Notes: a model not told the origin generated them from the letters alone. DNA of 64,000 nucleotides from Smaragdicoccus niigatensis DSM 44881 = NBRC 103563 (GCF_000380645.1 NZ_AQXZ01000010.1:1-64000), one strand, 5' to 3'. Counted from the first letter of the stretch, positions 1 through 9,356 are shown. Translations and numbers: made by a program.

Positions 1-95
1 GCTTTGGCGGTGCCGGATTTGGGGGCGTTGCCGAGGCTTTTGAGGGCTTTGAGGGGCCGCAGCAGGGGTGGGGTGTATTCGGTGGCGTGACTCAT
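1..95 (-). CDS. YrbE family permease, B subunit of an mce operon (partial)
   Basis: Only the first 31 codons lie in the window; the gene runs off the left edge. The ATG at 95-93 overlaps the TGA of the preceding YrbE gene as ATGA, which signals translational coupling and the usual yrbEA-yrbEB order at the head of an mce operon. The visible N-terminus (MSHATEYTPPLLRPL) is a short hydrophilic leader, as expected before the first membrane segment. The identification rests on position, not on domain sequence, since the conserved part is outside the window. The family forms the membrane core of a Mce lipid importer together with MceA-F and an MceG/Mkl ATPase. Confidence 0.7.
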   Translation of the reverse strand, partial: MSHATEYTPPLLRPLKALKSLGNAPKSGTAK

Positions 96-949
96 CCTGC
101 GATCTCCGAGGGCCAGAGGGTGTTGTAGACCTGGGTGATGATGATGTTGACCGCGAATAGGACGATCGCGGAGGTGACGACGGCGGTGTTCACGCAGTTG
201 GCGACTCCGCCGGGTCCGCCTTTGGTGGATAGTCCGGCGTGGCAGGCGATGATCGCGGCCAGGAGGCCGAAGATCAACGCTTTGAGCAGGGCGATGATGA
301 GGTCGTTGGCTTGGGCGAAGGCGGCGAAGGCGGTGACGAAGCTGCCGGGGACGCCGCCTTGGACGAAGACGGTGAACATGTAGCCGCACAGGAATGCGAC
401 GAAGATGACGCAGCCGCAGAGTAGGACGGACACGAGGGTGGCGGCGGCTAGGCGGGGGGCGACGAGGCGGCGCATGGGGTCCACGCCCATGACGCGCATG
501 GCGTCGATTTCTTCGCGGATGGTGCGGGATCCGAGGTCGGCGCAGATGGCGGAGCCGACGGCGCCGGAGATCATGAGCACGGTGACCAGGGGTGCGCCTT
601 GCCTCAACACGCCTAATCCGGTGGCGGCGCCGATGAAGGAGTCGGCTCCGACCTGGCAGACGATGCCGCCGACTTGGATTTGGATGGTGACGGTGATGGG
701 GATGGCGACGAAGAGGGTGGGGATGACCGCGACGCTGCACATGAAGGCGCATTGGCGGATGAATTCGGCGAACGGGAATTTGCGTTGCCAGACGTCTTGG
801 GCGAGGGTGGCGATGGATTCGCCGCCCATGGAGATCATGCGGCCGCCGGTCTCGAGGGACTGGCGTGGGTGTTCACGCCAATACTTCTTCGTCCACTCGG
901 ACGCTGCACCGTATGACGAAGTCTTGGGCGCGCTCTTGGTTGCGACCAC
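92..949 (-). CDS. YrbE family permease, A subunit of an mce operon
   Basis: 285-residue integral membrane protein of the MlaE/YrbE family, the permease of Mce lipid-import ABC systems. The family signature is seen around residues 135-165 (GSAICADLGSRTIREEIDAM followed by RVMGVDP), and several hydrophobic segments follow to the C-terminus. The start is GTG at 949, chosen because GGAGGT lies 5 nt upstream. It is the first gene of a minus-strand operon, and its stop overlaps the start of the next permease gene. Which mce cluster (cholesterol, mycolate or other lipid) cannot be decided without the MceA-F proteins, which are outside the window. Confidence 0.9.
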   Translation of the reverse strand: MVATKSAPKTSSYGAASEWTKKYWREHPRQSLETGGRMISMGGESIATLAQDVWQRKFPFAEFIRQCAFMCSVAVIPTLFVAIPITVTIQIQVGGIVCQVGADSFIGAATGLGVLRQGAPLVTVLMISGAVGSAICADLGSRTIREEIDAMRVMGVDPMRRLVAPRLAAATLVSVLLCGCVIFVAFLCGYMFTVFVQGGVPGSFVTAFAAFAQANDLIIALLKALIFGLLAAIIACHAGLSTKGGPGGVANCVNTAVVTSAIVLFAVNIIITQVYNTLWPSEIAG

Positions 950-1370
950 CAGTGACCTCCTTCGTGCTGCCAGGGGGCTGCCCGGAGAGGGAGTCTCTGA
1001 GCAGGTGCTGCGGTAAAGCTAAGGGCAAGCTGAGACCCCTGTGAGAGACGGGGTCAGAGTGGCGTCTGTTAATTGGACGACACGCGTGATCAGGATCATA
1101 AGCATTGGGAGGTGCCTGTGGTACTGGCTTTGTCCAGATTTAAAGCTGGGAACAATGTGGTCATTGTCAAATCGTGATGAAGATGTGCACCAAAGGTGTC
1201 CTTGTGGGTATAGTTCAGATACTTCCCCCCTGAAGTGTCACCTGGTTGCACCCCGCCTTTAAGACGTTGAATTCTCCTGTCCAACAACGGGTATGGGGTT
1301 TGGACTAAGGCCATACTTCTGGCCATTCCGGTCTCGGCCGGGCCGAACTCGTTCGACGTTGGGGAGGATC
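950..1370. other. 421-bp divergent intergenic region
   Basis: No gene with credible coding features was found between the mce permease (minus) and the S1 protease (plus). It is more AT-rich than the surroundings. A small inverted repeat, GACCCC/GGGGTC, lies at 1033-1054. A weak plus-strand promoter candidate is TTGTCC (1130-1135), a 17-nt spacer and CAATGT (1153-1158). It presumably holds promoters for both flanking transcription units, and the protease mRNA would then have a leader of about 200 nt. Confidence 0.5.
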
Positions 1371-2024
1371 ATGTTCACCAAGCTCGCAACGGTCGTTGTC
1401 GCTGCCGTAGCGATGATGGCTGGACTATTCGTTACGCAGGCAGCTGCATCGGGTGGCATCGCCATGGGTGGTGGTTCCGGCATCATCCTCGCCGGCCGTG
1501 CCACCTGTACTCTCACCACGATCGGTCACGACCGCTCGGGTTCCCTCGTCGGTATCACCGCGGGTCACTGCGGTAATCCCGGGGCCAGTGTCGTGGCTGA
1601 GAGGTTCCGTGGTGCCGGTGTCATCGGTCGGATGGTCGCCAAGAACTCCGCGCTCGACTATGCGGTCATCGAATTCGACCCGGGTCGCGTCGTCCCGGTG
1701 CGCCACGTCGGCGGCACCACGATCACGGGCATCGGGTCCCCGGTCAGTTTCCCCGCGCTGATCTGCAAGGAAGGCCGCACCACGGGCCACACCTGCGGTT
1801 GGGCGTACGGTGACGTCTTCGCCTCGAACCAGACGTGGGGCCAGGTGTGTGTCCGAGAGGGTGACTCCGGTGGACCGGTCACCGTCGGCACGACGCTCGT
1901 CGGCATGATCAACGCCTACTTGTCGCAGGCCTGTGTTGGGCCATCGGTCGGTACCAACATGAATGCAGTGCTCGCCGACCTCCGGGCTCGCGGCGGCGCC
2001 GGCGCTGGATACCGGCCAATTTAG
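1371..2024 (+). CDS. Secreted S1 family serine peptidase
   Basis: 217-residue chymotrypsin-fold protease with an N-terminal signal peptide (about residues 1-27, ending AAASG). The catalytic triad is visible: His66 in TAGHC, Asp96 in LDYAVIEF and Ser166 in GDSGGP. Cys46/Cys67 and Cys132/Cys142 are placed to form disulfides. The start is the ATG at 1371, preceded by GGGGAGG at 1361-1367; the frame is open further upstream but without a ribosome site. It resembles small actinobacterial secreted proteases of the Rv1815 type. It has no pro-domain, so activation may not need propeptide removal. A strong hairpin terminator follows. The substrate is unknown. Confidence 0.9.
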   Translation: MFTKLATVVVAAVAMMAGLFVTQAAASGGIAMGGGSGIILAGRATCTLTTIGHDRSGSLVGITAGHCGNPGASVVAERFRGAGVIGRMVAKNSALDYAVIEFDPGRVVPVRHVGGTTITGIGSPVSFPALICKEGRTTGHTCGWAYGDVFASNQTWGQVCVREGDSGGPVTVGTTLVGMINAYLSQACVGPSVGTNMNAVLADLRARGGAGAGYRPI

Positions 2025-2040
2025 ACCCTTCCCCAAGGAG

Positions 2041-2081
2041 CGAGAAGCCCGGCGGACTGCCCATTCCGCTGGGCTTTCTCG
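2041..2081 (+). terminator. Hairpin terminator after the S1 protease gene
   Basis: Arms 2041-2055 and 2066-2081 pair as CGAGAA-GCCC-x-GCGG with CCGC-x-GGGC-TTTCTCG, with one mismatch in the middle and a 10-nt loop. It starts 16 nt after the protease stop. There is no long U-tract. Confidence 0.7.
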
Positions 2082-2105
2082 TGTCTGGAGTGCGATGCTC
2101 GACCC

Positions 2106-2555
2106 ATGCAGATGGACGAAGTCGTGGCGTTCCTCGAAGCGATGCCAGGGATTCTCGTGCTCGCCCCCAAGGCGGGCGACGGTTCGCCCGAGCTCGCGTG
2201 GGGCGATTCCTTCTTCTACTTCTCACCGAGCGGCGAGGTCCCACTCCGTGAACAGCCGTTCGCCACGATCGTGACCAAGACCTACCCAGGCGAGAAAGCC
2301 TCGCGCCTCGATCGCCCGGGGGCGTTCCGGGTCAACGTGAAGGCGTCGAAAGACGATTTCACGCGGTTCACCGGGCATCAGCCGCGGGACACCCCGCCTC
2401 CGGCCGAACACGAAGACGACACCGTGGTGGCCCACCCGACCTACGGAACGGTGGGCTGGCTTGCCGTCGTGAACCCTGGTGAGGTGAGTCGCACTGACCT
2501 GTTTGCGCTGCTCGAGGCGGCGTACGAGAAGGCCGTCGCGCACGCCGCGAAGTAG
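2106..2555 (+). CDS. DUF6194 family protein
   Basis: 149-residue soluble protein matching the DUF6194 pattern known to me: the N-terminal segment reads LEAMPGILVLAPKAGDGSPE and is followed by AWGDSFFYF, then PFATIVTKTYPGE, then SRLDRPGAFRVN. These are the landmark strings of this actinobacterial family, for which no biochemical function is established. ATGs at 2106 and 2112 are both possible starts; the first was taken. It is a single gene between a terminator upstream and a long palindrome downstream, so it is probably monocistronic. No membrane segments, cofactor motifs or catalytic triads are visible. Confidence 0.8.
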   Translation: MQMDEVVAFLEAMPGILVLAPKAGDGSPELAWGDSFFYFSPSGEVPLREQPFATIVTKTYPGEKASRLDRPGAFRVNVKASKDDFTRFTGHQPRDTPPPAEHEDDTVVAHPTYGTVGWLAVVNPGEVSRTDLFALLEAAYEKAVAHAAK

Positions 2556-2571
2556 CGGCGAACCCGAAGCC

Positions 2572-2637
2572 AATGTCTCGCGCCAACTGGCTTGTACAAA
2601 ACTGGACTTTCGTACAGGCCGCTGTGCGCGAGACATT
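2572..2637. repeat. 66-bp imperfect palindrome between convergent genes
   Basis: The outer arms AATGTCTCGCGC (2572-2583) and GCGCGAGACATT (2626-2637) are perfect. A 5/5-nt internal loop follows, then an inner stem of GGCTTGTAC (2589-2597) with GTACAGGCC (2612-2620; one G-U pair) and a 14-nt loop. It lies between the DUF6194 stop and the ilvD stop, so it could act as a bidirectional terminator or as a DNA palindrome. It has no U-tract. Confidence 0.75.
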
Positions 2638-2647
2638 AACCCCGGCG

Positions 2648-4354
2648 CTAGCCGCAGATCGCTCCGAACGACGCCGAGCCCACGAGCTTGGTGTACTTCG
2701 CCAGGACGCCTCGGTTGTAGCGCGGCGGTAGGGGCTCCCAACCGACCTTCCGGGCTTCGAGCGTTGCCGAATCGATCTCGACTTCGAGCTTGCCGTGTGC
2801 CACGTCGAGCATGATCGGGTCGCCATCCTGGACGAACGCGATCGGTCCGCCGTCGACGGCCTCTGGCGCAACGTGGCCCACGCACAGACCCGTCGTGCCA
2901 CCCGAGAAGCGTCCGTCGGTCAGCAGGAGAACGTCCTTGCCGAGACCGGCACCCTTGATCGCGGCCGTGATCGCGAGCATCTCGCGCATTCCCGGGCCGC
3001 CCTTCGGGCCTTCGTAGCGGATGACGACCACGTCACCGGCGGTGATCGTGCCGTCCGTGAGTGCGTCGAGTGCCGCGCGTTCCCGGTCGAATACTCGTGC
3101 GGTGCCCCGGAAGACGGTTTCGTCGAAACCGGCGGACTTCACCACCGCGCCGCCCGGTGCCAGTGAGCCATCGAGGATCGTGATGCCACCGGTCGGATGG
3201 ATCGGCTCGCTCATGGCCCGCAGGACCTTGCCGTCCGGGTCCGGCGGATTGATGTCCGCCAGGTTCTCGGCCATGGTCTTTCCGGTGACCGTCAGGCAGT
3301 CGCCGTTGAGCATGCCGGCATCGAGCAGCGCTTTCATCACCACGGGGATGCCACCGATGCGGTCGACGTCGGTCATGACGTGGCGGCCGAACGGCTTGAG
3401 GTCGGCAAGGTGTGGGACTAGTGCCCCGACTTTGCGGAAGTCGTCGAGCGTGAGTTCGACCTCGGCTTCGTGGGCGATCGCGAGGAGGTGCAGCACGGCG
3501 TTGGTCGAACCGCCCAGGGCCATGACCACGGCGATCGCGTTCTCGAACGCGGGCTTGGTCATGATGTCGCGGGCGGTGATGCCCTGGCGAAGAAGGTCGA
3601 CGACGGCCTGGCCACTGCGGCGGGCGTAGCCGTCGCGGCGCCGGTCGGTGGCCGGCGGGGCGGCGCTGCCCGGGAGAGACATTCCCAGTGCCTCCGCCGC
3701 GGACGCCATCGTGTTCGCCGTGTACATACCGCCGCAGGCGCCCTCACCAGGGCAGATCGCACGTTCGATGGCGTCGACGTCCTCGCGGGTGATCAGGCCG
3801 CGCGCACATGCGCCGACTGCTTCGAACGCGTCGATGATCGTGACTTCGCGCGACGTCCCGTCCGGCATCTTGGCCACGCCTGGCAGGATCGAGCCGGCGT
3901 AGAGGAAGACGCTCGCCAGATCGAGTCGAGCCGCGGCCATGAGCATGCCCGGCAGCGACTTGTCACAGCCCGCCAAGAGCACGGACCCGTCGAGTCGCTC
4001 GGCCATCATGACCGTTTCGACACTGTCGGCGATGACCTCACGCGAGACGAGCGAGAAGTGCATGCCCTCGTGGCCCATCGCGATGCCGTCCGACACCGAG
4101 ATCGTGCCGAACTCCATCGGGTAGCCGCCGCCTTGGTAGACGCCGTCCTTGCTGGCCTTGGCGAGGCGGTCGAGCGACAGGTTGCACGGCGTGATCTCGT
4201 TCCACGACGACGCGACGCCGATCTGCGGCTTCGCGAAGTCGTCGTCGCCCATGCCGATCGCGCGCAGCATGCCGCGCGCGGCTGCCTTCTCGAGCCCATC
4301 GGTGACGTCGCGGCTGCGGGGCTTGATATCAACGGGGGGCTTGAGTCCGACCAT
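2648..4354 (-). CDS. ilvD: Dihydroxy-acid dehydratase
   Basis: 568-residue IlvD/Edd family enzyme. It dehydrates 2,3-dihydroxy-isovalerate and 2,3-dihydroxy-methylvalerate to the 2-oxo acids of valine, leucine and isoleucine synthesis in the cytoplasm. The iron-sulfur ligands are visible: Cys57 in NEITPCN, Cys130 in [10 protein letters not shown], and a Cys at about 207 in [14 protein letters not shown]. The C-terminal [10 protein letters not shown]-type segment is present as [18 protein letters not shown]. The start was set at the ATG at 4354 ([14 protein letters not shown]), 16 nt after the stop of the upstream M13 peptidase gene; the frame is open further upstream, but that overlaps the peptidase. 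The two genes are probably co-transcribed. The neighbourhood matches Rv0189c-Rv0198c of M. tuberculosis in compressed form. Confidence 0.95.
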   Translation of the reverse strand: MVGLKPPVDIKPRSRDVTDGLEKAAARGMLRAIGMGDDDFAKPQIGVASSWNEITPCNLSLDRLAKASKDGVYQGGGYPMEFGTISVSDGIAMGHEGMHFSLVSREVIADSVETVMMAERLDGSVLLAGCDKSLPGMLMAAARLDLASVFLYAGSILPGVAKMPDGTSREVTIIDAFEAVGACARGLITREDVDAIERAICPGEGACGGMYTANTMASAAEALGMSLPGSAAPPATDRRRDGYARRSGQAVVDLLRQGITARDIMTKPAFENAIAVVMALGGSTNAVLHLLAIAHEAEVELTLDDFRKVGALVPHLADLKPFGRHVMTDVDRIGGIPVVMKALLDAGMLNGDCLTVTGKTMAENLADINPPDPDGKVLRAMSEPIHPTGGITILDGSLAPGGAVVKSAGFDETVFRGTARVFDRERAALDALTDGTITAGDVVVIRYEGPKGGPGMREMLAITAAIKGAGLGKDVLLLTDGRFSGGTTGLCVGHVAPEAVDGGPIAFVQDGDPIMLDVAHGKLEVEIDSATLEARKVGWEPLPPRYNRGVLAKYTKLVGSASFGAICG

Positions 4355-4370
4355 GGGGCCAAGCCTATGG

Positions 4371-6332
4371 CTACCAGATGGTGATGCGCTCGTCTTCCGG
4401 CAGGTAGAGGGCATCACCTTCGGCAACTCCGAAGGCTTCGTGGAACGCGTCCAGGTTCCGCACGACACCGTTGCAGCGGAACTCCGGAGGCGAGTGTGGG
4501 TCGACCGACAAACGGCGCAACACCTCTTCGTCGCGACCCTTCGCGCGCCACACCTGTGCCCAACTGAAGAAGACCCGCTGGAGGCCGGTGAGTCCGTCGA
4601 GGACCGGGGCTTTGTCGCCGTTCAGCGCGATTTCGTATGCCTTGAGACCGATGGTCAGTCCGCCGAGGTCACCGATGTTCTCGCCGACCGTGAACGCTCC
4701 GTTGACCTTGTGGTCCGGAAGCTGCTTCGGGGAGAACGCGTCGTACTGCGCGATGAGCGCCTTCGTCCGCTTGCCGAATTCTTCGCGGTCCGAGTCGGTC
4801 CACCAGTCGACGAGGTTTCCGTCGCCGTCGTACTTGGCACCCTGGTCGTCGAAACCGTGGCCGATCTCGTGTCCGATCACCGCGCCGATCGCACCGTAGT
4901 TCGCGGCGTCATCGGCCTCGAGGTCGAAGAACGGCGGCTGCAGGATCGCGGCCGGGAAGACGATCTCGTTCATTCCCGGGTTGTAGTAGGCGTTGACCGT
5001 CTGCGGGGTCATGAACCACTCGTCGCGGTCCACGGGGCCACCGAGTTTCGACAGGTTGTAGTCGCTCTCGAAGGCAGCGATCCGGCGCGCATTTCCGACG
5101 AGGTCGTCGGCCTTGATCTCCAGAGCCGAGTAATCGCGCCACTTGTCGGGGTAGCCCACCTTCGGGGTGAACTTCTCGAGCTTGGCGAGCGCGGCCTCAC
5201 GGGTTTCCGGGCCCATCCATTCGAGGCTGCTGATGCTCTGGCGGTAGGCCTCGCGCAGGTTCCCGACCAGCTCGACCATGCGCTGCTTGGCGACCTCGGG
5301 GAAATGCTTGTCGACGTAGAGCTTGCCGACCGCCTCGCCGAGACCGGCTTCGACGGTCGCGACGCCACGCTTCCACCGCTCCCGGTTCTGCGGGGCGCCG
5401 GTCAGTCGCGTGCCGTAGAACGCGAAGTGCTCCGCGACGATCTCGGCGGTCAGCTCGGTTGCGCGGCCGTTGACCACGCGCCACGCCGCCCATGCCTTCC
5501 AGTCGTCGAGAGGCTCGGAAGCCCAGAGTTCGGCGAAGCCGGCGACGAAGCTCGGCTGCCGAATGACGACTTCACGGAAGGGCTCGATCGATCCGGCGAA
5601 CGCGGTGGCCCACCCCGCCCAGTCGAAACCGCTGTGGTCGCCGGTGAGGCCGGCGATGCTGCTCAGGTTGTACGAAAGTTCGGCGTCACGGCGCTTGACG
5701 ACGTCCCAGTGATGGCTCGCGAGCTTGGTTTCGAGGTCGAGTACGCGCTGCGCGTCGTAGTGGAGGCCGGTGAGCGCGAACATCTTCGAAATGTGCTCGA
5801 CGTACGCCGCGCGGGTCTCGGCGTGCTCGTCCGCTCGGTAGTAGGCCTCGTCGGGGAGCCCGATCCCGGACTGGCTCAGGTACATGAGGTACCGGGTCGA
5901 GTTCTTCGCGTCGGTGTTGACGTAGCTGCTCACGGCACCACCGATGCCGGCGTGCTGCAGTTCGCCCAAGACGTGCGCAAGCTCGGTCCGGTCGGCGGCG
6001 TCGACAACGGCCGACAGTTCGCCAGTGATCGGAGTGATGCCCAGGGCCTCGATCGTGTCCTCGTCCATGAAGCTGCGGAAGAGGTCGCCGATGCGCTGCG
6101 CGTCGGTCCCCGGCTCGGCTGTGGTGTCGGCGGCGTCGGTGATGATCTGCCGGACGTCGAGCTCGGCCTGGTCGTACAGCGCGCGGAACACACCGTCCAT
6201 CGCACGGTCGGCGGGGATCTCGTGTTCGGCGAGCCATCGTCCGTTGAAGTGCGCGTACAGGTCGTCCTGGGCGCGGGTGCCCGCGTCGACGAACGAGAGA
6301 TCGATGCCAGAGTGTGCGGTACCGGAGGTCAC
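4371..6332 (-). CDS. zmp1: M13 family zinc metallopeptidase (Zmp1/PepO-like)
   Basis: 653-residue neprilysin-type endopeptidase. The zinc site is visible: HEIGH near residue 490, the third ligand in ENIGDLGG about 55 residues later, and the C-terminal substrate-binding [13 protein letters not shown]-type motif seen as [14 protein letters not shown]. Length and architecture fit mycobacterial Zmp1 (Rv0198c). There is no signal peptide or N-terminal membrane anchor, so export, if any, must be non-classical, as discussed for Zmp1. The GTG at 6332 ([11 protein letters not shown]) was taken as start; no strong ribosome site precedes it. It probably heads a two-gene operon with ilvD, 16 nt downstream. 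Confidence 0.93.
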   Translation of the reverse strand: MTSGTAHSGIDLSFVDAGTRAQDDLYAHFNGRWLAEHEIPADRAMDGVFRALYDQAELDVRQIITDAADTTAEPGTDAQRIGDLFRSFMDEDTIEALGITPITGELSAVVDAADRTELAHVLGELQHAGIGGAVSSYVNTDAKNSTRYLMYLSQSGIGLPDEAYYRADEHAETRAAYVEHISKMFALTGLHYDAQRVLDLETKLASHHWDVVKRRDAELSYNLSSIAGLTGDHSGFDWAGWATAFAGSIEPFREVVIRQPSFVAGFAELWASEPLDDWKAWAAWRVVNGRATELTAEIVAEHFAFYGTRLTGAPQNRERWKRGVATVEAGLGEAVGKLYVDKHFPEVAKQRMVELVGNLREAYRQSISSLEWMGPETREAALAKLEKFTPKVGYPDKWRDYSALEIKADDLVGNARRIAAFESDYNLSKLGGPVDRDEWFMTPQTVNAYYNPGMNEIVFPAAILQPPFFDLEADDAANYGAIGAVIGHEIGHGFDDQGAKYDGDGNLVDWWTDSDREEFGKRTKALIAQYDAFSPKQLPDHKVNGAFTVGENIGDLGGLTIGLKAYEIALNGDKAPVLDGLTGLQRVFFSWAQVWRAKGRDEEVLRRLSVDPHSPPEFRCNGVVRNLDAFHEAFGVAEGDALYLPEDERITIW

Positions 6333-6372
6333 GAGAATCCAGTATGCCGTGAGTGGCCGCGGCGCCGGTCGA

Positions 6373-6930
6373 CTAGTTGCCCTGGGTCCCGGAGCCGTCG
6401 TTGAATTCCGCGAAGCACTGCTGCGCCGAGAACGGGTTGTTCTGTGCGTTGTCGAGGCAGTTCGTCAGTTCGGTGCCGGTGCTGGAGACGTTCGAGATGA
6501 GCGTTCCGTACAGGGCCGTGAACCACATGGCGGCGATCATGGCGGCGAAGCCGAGGACGATGCCGGTGATGGACTTGCCCAGGCCGGTGCGGTAGCCGGT
6601 CGTGGCCCGGACGAACGCGATCGCGCCCAAGACCACTGCGATGAGGCCCAGAACGCCACCGACGACGAGCCACGAGGTGAGGACACCAAGGATCGCCAAG
6701 ACAAGGGAGGTGGTCGCGGTGCCGTTCGACTGACGTCGGTGCTGGTACTGGGGATACGCCGGCTGGTGCTGCTGCTGGTAGTAGCTGCCCGCAGGCTGCT
6801 GCTGGTGGTAGTAGCTGTTCACGGGGGCGTACTGCCCGCCGGCCGGCTGCTGATGCTGCTCGTGCGCCGGTGGGTATCCGTCCACGACCGGGAACACCGC
6901 AGTCGCGGGGTACTCGCCGTAGTAACTCAT
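6373..6930 (-). CDS. DUF4190 domain membrane protein with Gln/Tyr-rich N-terminus
   Basis: 185 residues. The first 65 or so are low-complexity and rich in Gln, Tyr, Pro and His (YYHQQQPAG, YYQQQHQPAYPQYQHRR). They are followed by two hydrophobic helices with a short linker (about 75-100 and 115-145) in the DUF4190 arrangement, and a small extracytoplasmic tail with two cysteines (NCLDNAQNN, AQQCFAEF) that could form a disulfide. Function unknown. The neighbour upstream on the same strand (7002-7409) has the same two-helix domain and a similar two-Cys tail, so the two are probably paralogues from a local duplication. Confidence 0.8.
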   Translation of the reverse strand: MSYYGEYPATAVFPVVDGYPPAHEQHQQPAGGQYAPVNSYYHQQQPAGSYYQQQHQPAYPQYQHRRQSNGTATTSLVLAILGVLTSWLVVGGVLGLIAVVLGAIAFVRATTGYRTGLGKSITGIVLGFAAMIAAMWFTALYGTLISNVSSTGTELTNCLDNAQNNPFSAQQCFAEFNDGSGTQGN

Positions 6931-7001
6931 TCCACGGACGGTACCGGCGCAATCCCGCAGTTAGGGAACTTGGTGACGTAGATCAAAGTCTGCTAGGACC
7001 G

Positions 7002-7409
7002 CTACGGAGCTGGCCCGGGCTCGGTCGGAACGGTGCCAAATCGGTCTTTGAAGTGCTGGTCGAACGACTTTCCGCAATCCTGCGCGGCCACTGGATCGCG
7101 GCCCGCACTGCTGACGCACCGGGACAGCTCGTTGAGTCCGCTCTCGGAGATGAAGTAGCCGAGCGCGACCGCGACGACGACCGCCAAGGCCACGCCGAGA
7201 ACGCCGAACGTGATGCCGGCGGTCGCCATTGCGCCGCCGCTGGCCTGCCCGTGCCGAATGCGCCGCAACGCGACGCCGCCGGTGATGATCGCGAACAGGC
7301 CAAGCACCGCAGCCACGACGGTGAAGAACGCCAAGACCGAAATCAGCCCCAGAATCAGGGACGTGATGGCGAGACCGCGTGATGGAGTGAGCTGATCCCG
7401 TTCGACCAT
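7002..7409 (-). CDS. DUF4190 domain membrane protein
   Basis: 135 residues: a short N-terminus (MVERDQLTPSRGLA), two membrane helices at about 15-42 and 62-88 separated by a polar GGVALRRIRHGQASGG loop, then a soluble tail with Cys pairs (LSRCVSSAG, AQDCGKSF). This is the DUF4190 fold without the Gln/Tyr-rich extension of its downstream paralogue. It follows the pirin gene by 8 nt on the same strand, so it may be translated from the pirin transcript. Function unknown. Confidence 0.8.
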   Translation of the reverse strand: MVERDQLTPSRGLAITSLILGLISVLAFFTVVAAVLGLFAIITGGVALRRIRHGQASGGAMATAGITFGVLGVALAVVVAVALGYFISESGLNELSRCVSSAGRDPVAAQDCGKSFDQHFKDRFGTVPTEPGPAP

Positions 7410-7417
7410 GGCGGCTT

Positions 7418-8170
7418 CTAGTTGCCGGGCGACAATCGCGCGTGCATTTCCCAGACGAGGATCTCGGCACCGTTGTCGGTGTGGACCGAAATATCGGGAC
7501 CGAAGGTGATCCGGACGGCATCGCCCTCGTCGATCGGCCCGACTCCGGTCATTTCGGCTTCCCCGCGGGCGACATAAACGTGCAGGTAGGGGGCGTTTGG
7601 CAACGTCACGGTACGACCGGGGTTCAACCGGCCGATGTGGAGCGTCGCGTGGCGATTGCTCAGTCCGAGCGGCACGTGGTCGCGGTAGCCATCCATGCCG
7701 GAGGCGACGGGGATGAGATCGCCGTCGTTGAGTTCGGCGGCGATGTCGACGTGTTCGAACGAGGGATCCGGCCGCAGGTCATCGGGCGCGACCCACATCT
7801 GGATGAATCGGACCGACTCGTCAGGTTCGCTGGCGTTGCGCTCGGAGTGGGTGATTCCGCTGCCCGCGTACAAGCGAGTCAGGGCGCCGGGACGGACGAG
7901 CGTCGTGTTGCCCATCGAATCCTCATGCGTGAGCACGCCTTCCAAAACCCAGGTGAGAATCTCGAGGTTCCGGTGTGGGTGGGAATCGAAGCCGGCGCCG
8001 GGGGCGATGACGTCTTCGTTGTTGACCAACAGAACGCCGTGATGCGTGTTGTCGGGTTCGTAGTGGTGACCGAAAGAGAATGAATGTCGGGAATGGAGCC
8101 AGGCGACACGCGTGCGCAAGCGCTCATCGCCTCGATGGAGGTCGACGTGCGGAAGCACCGGCGCGGCCAC
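7418..8170 (-). CDS. Pirin family protein (YhhW-like)
   Basis: 250-residue bicupin of the pirin family. The metal-binding cupin motif is visible as FDSHPHRNLEILTWVLEGVLTHEDS-type sequence (His-x-His and a later His), with TRLYAGSGITHSE as second half. The LHSRHSFSFGHHYEP start of the domain is typical, and Rv0181c is the likely M. tuberculosis counterpart. Pirins are Fe/Ni-binding; some oxidise quercetin, and the role here is unknown. The GTG at 8170 was chosen because AAAGGGG lies 4 nt upstream. A GTG at 8203 would add 11 residues. Confidence 0.88.
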   Translation of the reverse strand: MAAPVLPHVDLHRGDERLRTRVAWLHSRHSFSFGHHYEPDNTHHGVLLVNNEDVIAPGAGFDSHPHRNLEILTWVLEGVLTHEDSMGNTTLVRPGALTRLYAGSGITHSERNASEPDESVRFIQMWVAPDDLRPDPSFEHVDIAAELNDGDLIPVASGMDGYRDHVPLGLSNRHATLHIGRLNPGRTVTLPNAPYLHVYVARGEAEMTGVGPIDEGDAVRITFGPDISVHTDNGAEILVWEMHARLSPGN

Positions 8171-8322
8171 TTTGCCCCTTTCCCGAACTGTGTGCTGCGT
8201 CACACAGAACGGGGCAAGACTACGTGGAGCGGATGAGACTGTGCCGAAAATTCGTCACAGTCCCATCCCAATCTCAGTTTTGAGCAGCTGAATTCATTCG
8301 TTTGACGCGAATGATGTCCCAA
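8171..8322. other. Intergenic segment between two pirin genes
   Basis: Roughly 150 bp separating two pirin genes that run in the same direction. Just after the upstream pirin's stop there is a small stem, CATTCG/CGAATG (about 8296-8314), without a U-tract. The rest presumably carries the promoter of the downstream pirin gene. Nothing else is recognisable. Confidence 0.4.
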
Positions 8323-9282
8323 TCAGTGCGCGGCGGGGATTCTGCCGAAGCGGCCCGACTGGAAGTCCTCGAACGCTTGGATGACTTCGGCGCGCGTGTT
8401 CATCACGAAGGGTCCGGCCATCGCGACGGGCTCGCGGATCGGTCGGCCGCCGAGGATGTAGAGCTCGAGCGACTCGTGGTGTGAGTCCTGGCTCGCCGAC
8501 GCGGTCGCGGACAGGACGTTGCCGGTGGAACCGGGACCGAAGACGGCAAGCTGGCCGGTTTCGATCGGTCGCTGGTCGGCTCCGACGGTGCCCTTGCCGG
8601 CCATGACGTAGATCAGCGCGTTGAAGTCCGGCTCCCACGGCAGATCGAGCCGTGCGCCGGGCGCCAGCGTCACGTGCGACAGCGCGATCGGCGTGTGGGT
8701 CGAACCCGGGCCGTGGTGTCCGGCGACGTCGCCCGCGATGATTCGGATGAGCGCGCCACCGTCATTGTTGGTCAGCAGCTTGACTTCGCCGCCGCGAATG
8801 TCCTGGTAGCGGGGTGCGATGAGCTTGTCCTTGCCGGGCAGATTGACCCACAGCTGCATGCCGTGGAACAGCCCACCGCTCTGGACGAGCGACTCCGGCG
8901 GCTTCTCGATGTGGAGGATTCCGGAACCGGCAGTCATCCACTGGGTGTCGCCGTTGCTGATCGTGCCGCCGCCACCGTTGGAGTCCTGGTGCTCGAACGT
9001 GCCGTCGATCATGTACGTGACGGTTTCGAAGCCGCGGTGCGGGTGCCACGGCGTGCCCTTGGGCTCGCCTGGCGCGTAGTCGACCTCGCCCATCTGGTCC
9101 ATGTGGATGAACGGGTCGAGATAGGCCGGGTTGACTCCCGCGAACGCCCGTCGGACGGGGAAGCCTTCGCCCTCGTAGCCGGTCGGGGCCGTCGAGACCG
9201 CGAGAACCGGACGCGGGGTCGCGGTGAGCGGAGTCTCGATGCGCGGCAGCGCGAGGATGTTGTCAGTGGTGACGGCAGGCAT
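8323..9282 (-). CDS. Pirin family protein
   Basis: 319 residues, two cupin domains. The N-terminal metal site is seen in WHPHRGFETVTYMIDGTFEHQDS-type sequence (His-x-His, Glu/His), followed by the pirin hallmark TQWMTAGSGILHIE. It has the longer C-terminal pirin cupin (ALIYVMAGKGTVG and beyond), so it is closer to classical bacterial pirins/quercetinases than the neighbouring gene. The start is ATG at 9282 with GGGAGGG 4 nt upstream; the upstream in-frame extension is rejected. A 7-bp inverted repeat sits just upstream, which suggests control by a dimeric repressor. Confidence 0.9.
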   Translation of the reverse strand: MPAVTTDNILALPRIETPLTATPRPVLAVSTAPTGYEGEGFPVRRAFAGVNPAYLDPFIHMDQMGEVDYAPGEPKGTPWHPHRGFETVTYMIDGTFEHQDSNGGGGTISNGDTQWMTAGSGILHIEKPPESLVQSGGLFHGMQLWVNLPGKDKLIAPRYQDIRGGEVKLLTNNDGGALIRIIAGDVAGHHGPGSTHTPIALSHVTLAPGARLDLPWEPDFNALIYVMAGKGTVGADQRPIETGQLAVFGPGSTGNVLSATASASQDSHHESLELYILGGRPIREPVAMAGPFVMNTRAEVIQAFEDFQSGRFGRIPAAH

Positions 9283-9300
9283 GACGCCCTCCCGAGGATT

Positions 9301-9328
9301 GTTGACCGTATTTGGTAGACAGGTCAAC
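9301..9328 (-). promoter_or_regulatory. Candidate operator upstream of pirin gene
   Basis: Perfect inverted repeat GTTGACC (9301-9307) and GGTCAAC (9322-9328), 14 nt apart, 19 nt upstream of the pirin start codon. The half-site on the minus strand reads TTGACC and could overlap a -35 element. The cognate regulator is not in the immediate neighbourhood. Confidence 0.4.
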
Positions 9329-9356
9329 AAATATGTCGGTCGGTTATTCCCACTAC

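Noticed and set aside
1041-1326. Short open frames on both strands in the intergenic region before the S1 protease
   Set aside because: No ribosome site, no conserved pattern and atypical composition; treated as non-coding.
4149-6404. A 751-codon plus-strand open frame opposite ilvD and the M13 peptidase gene
   Set aside because: It is a GC-driven shadow: the minus-strand frame carries HExxH and other family motifs, whereas the plus frame is rich in Arg, Val, Gly and Asp with no recognisable domain.
7442-8083. Plus-strand open frames opposite the first pirin gene
   Set aside because: Shadow of the cupin gene; no start signals or motifs.
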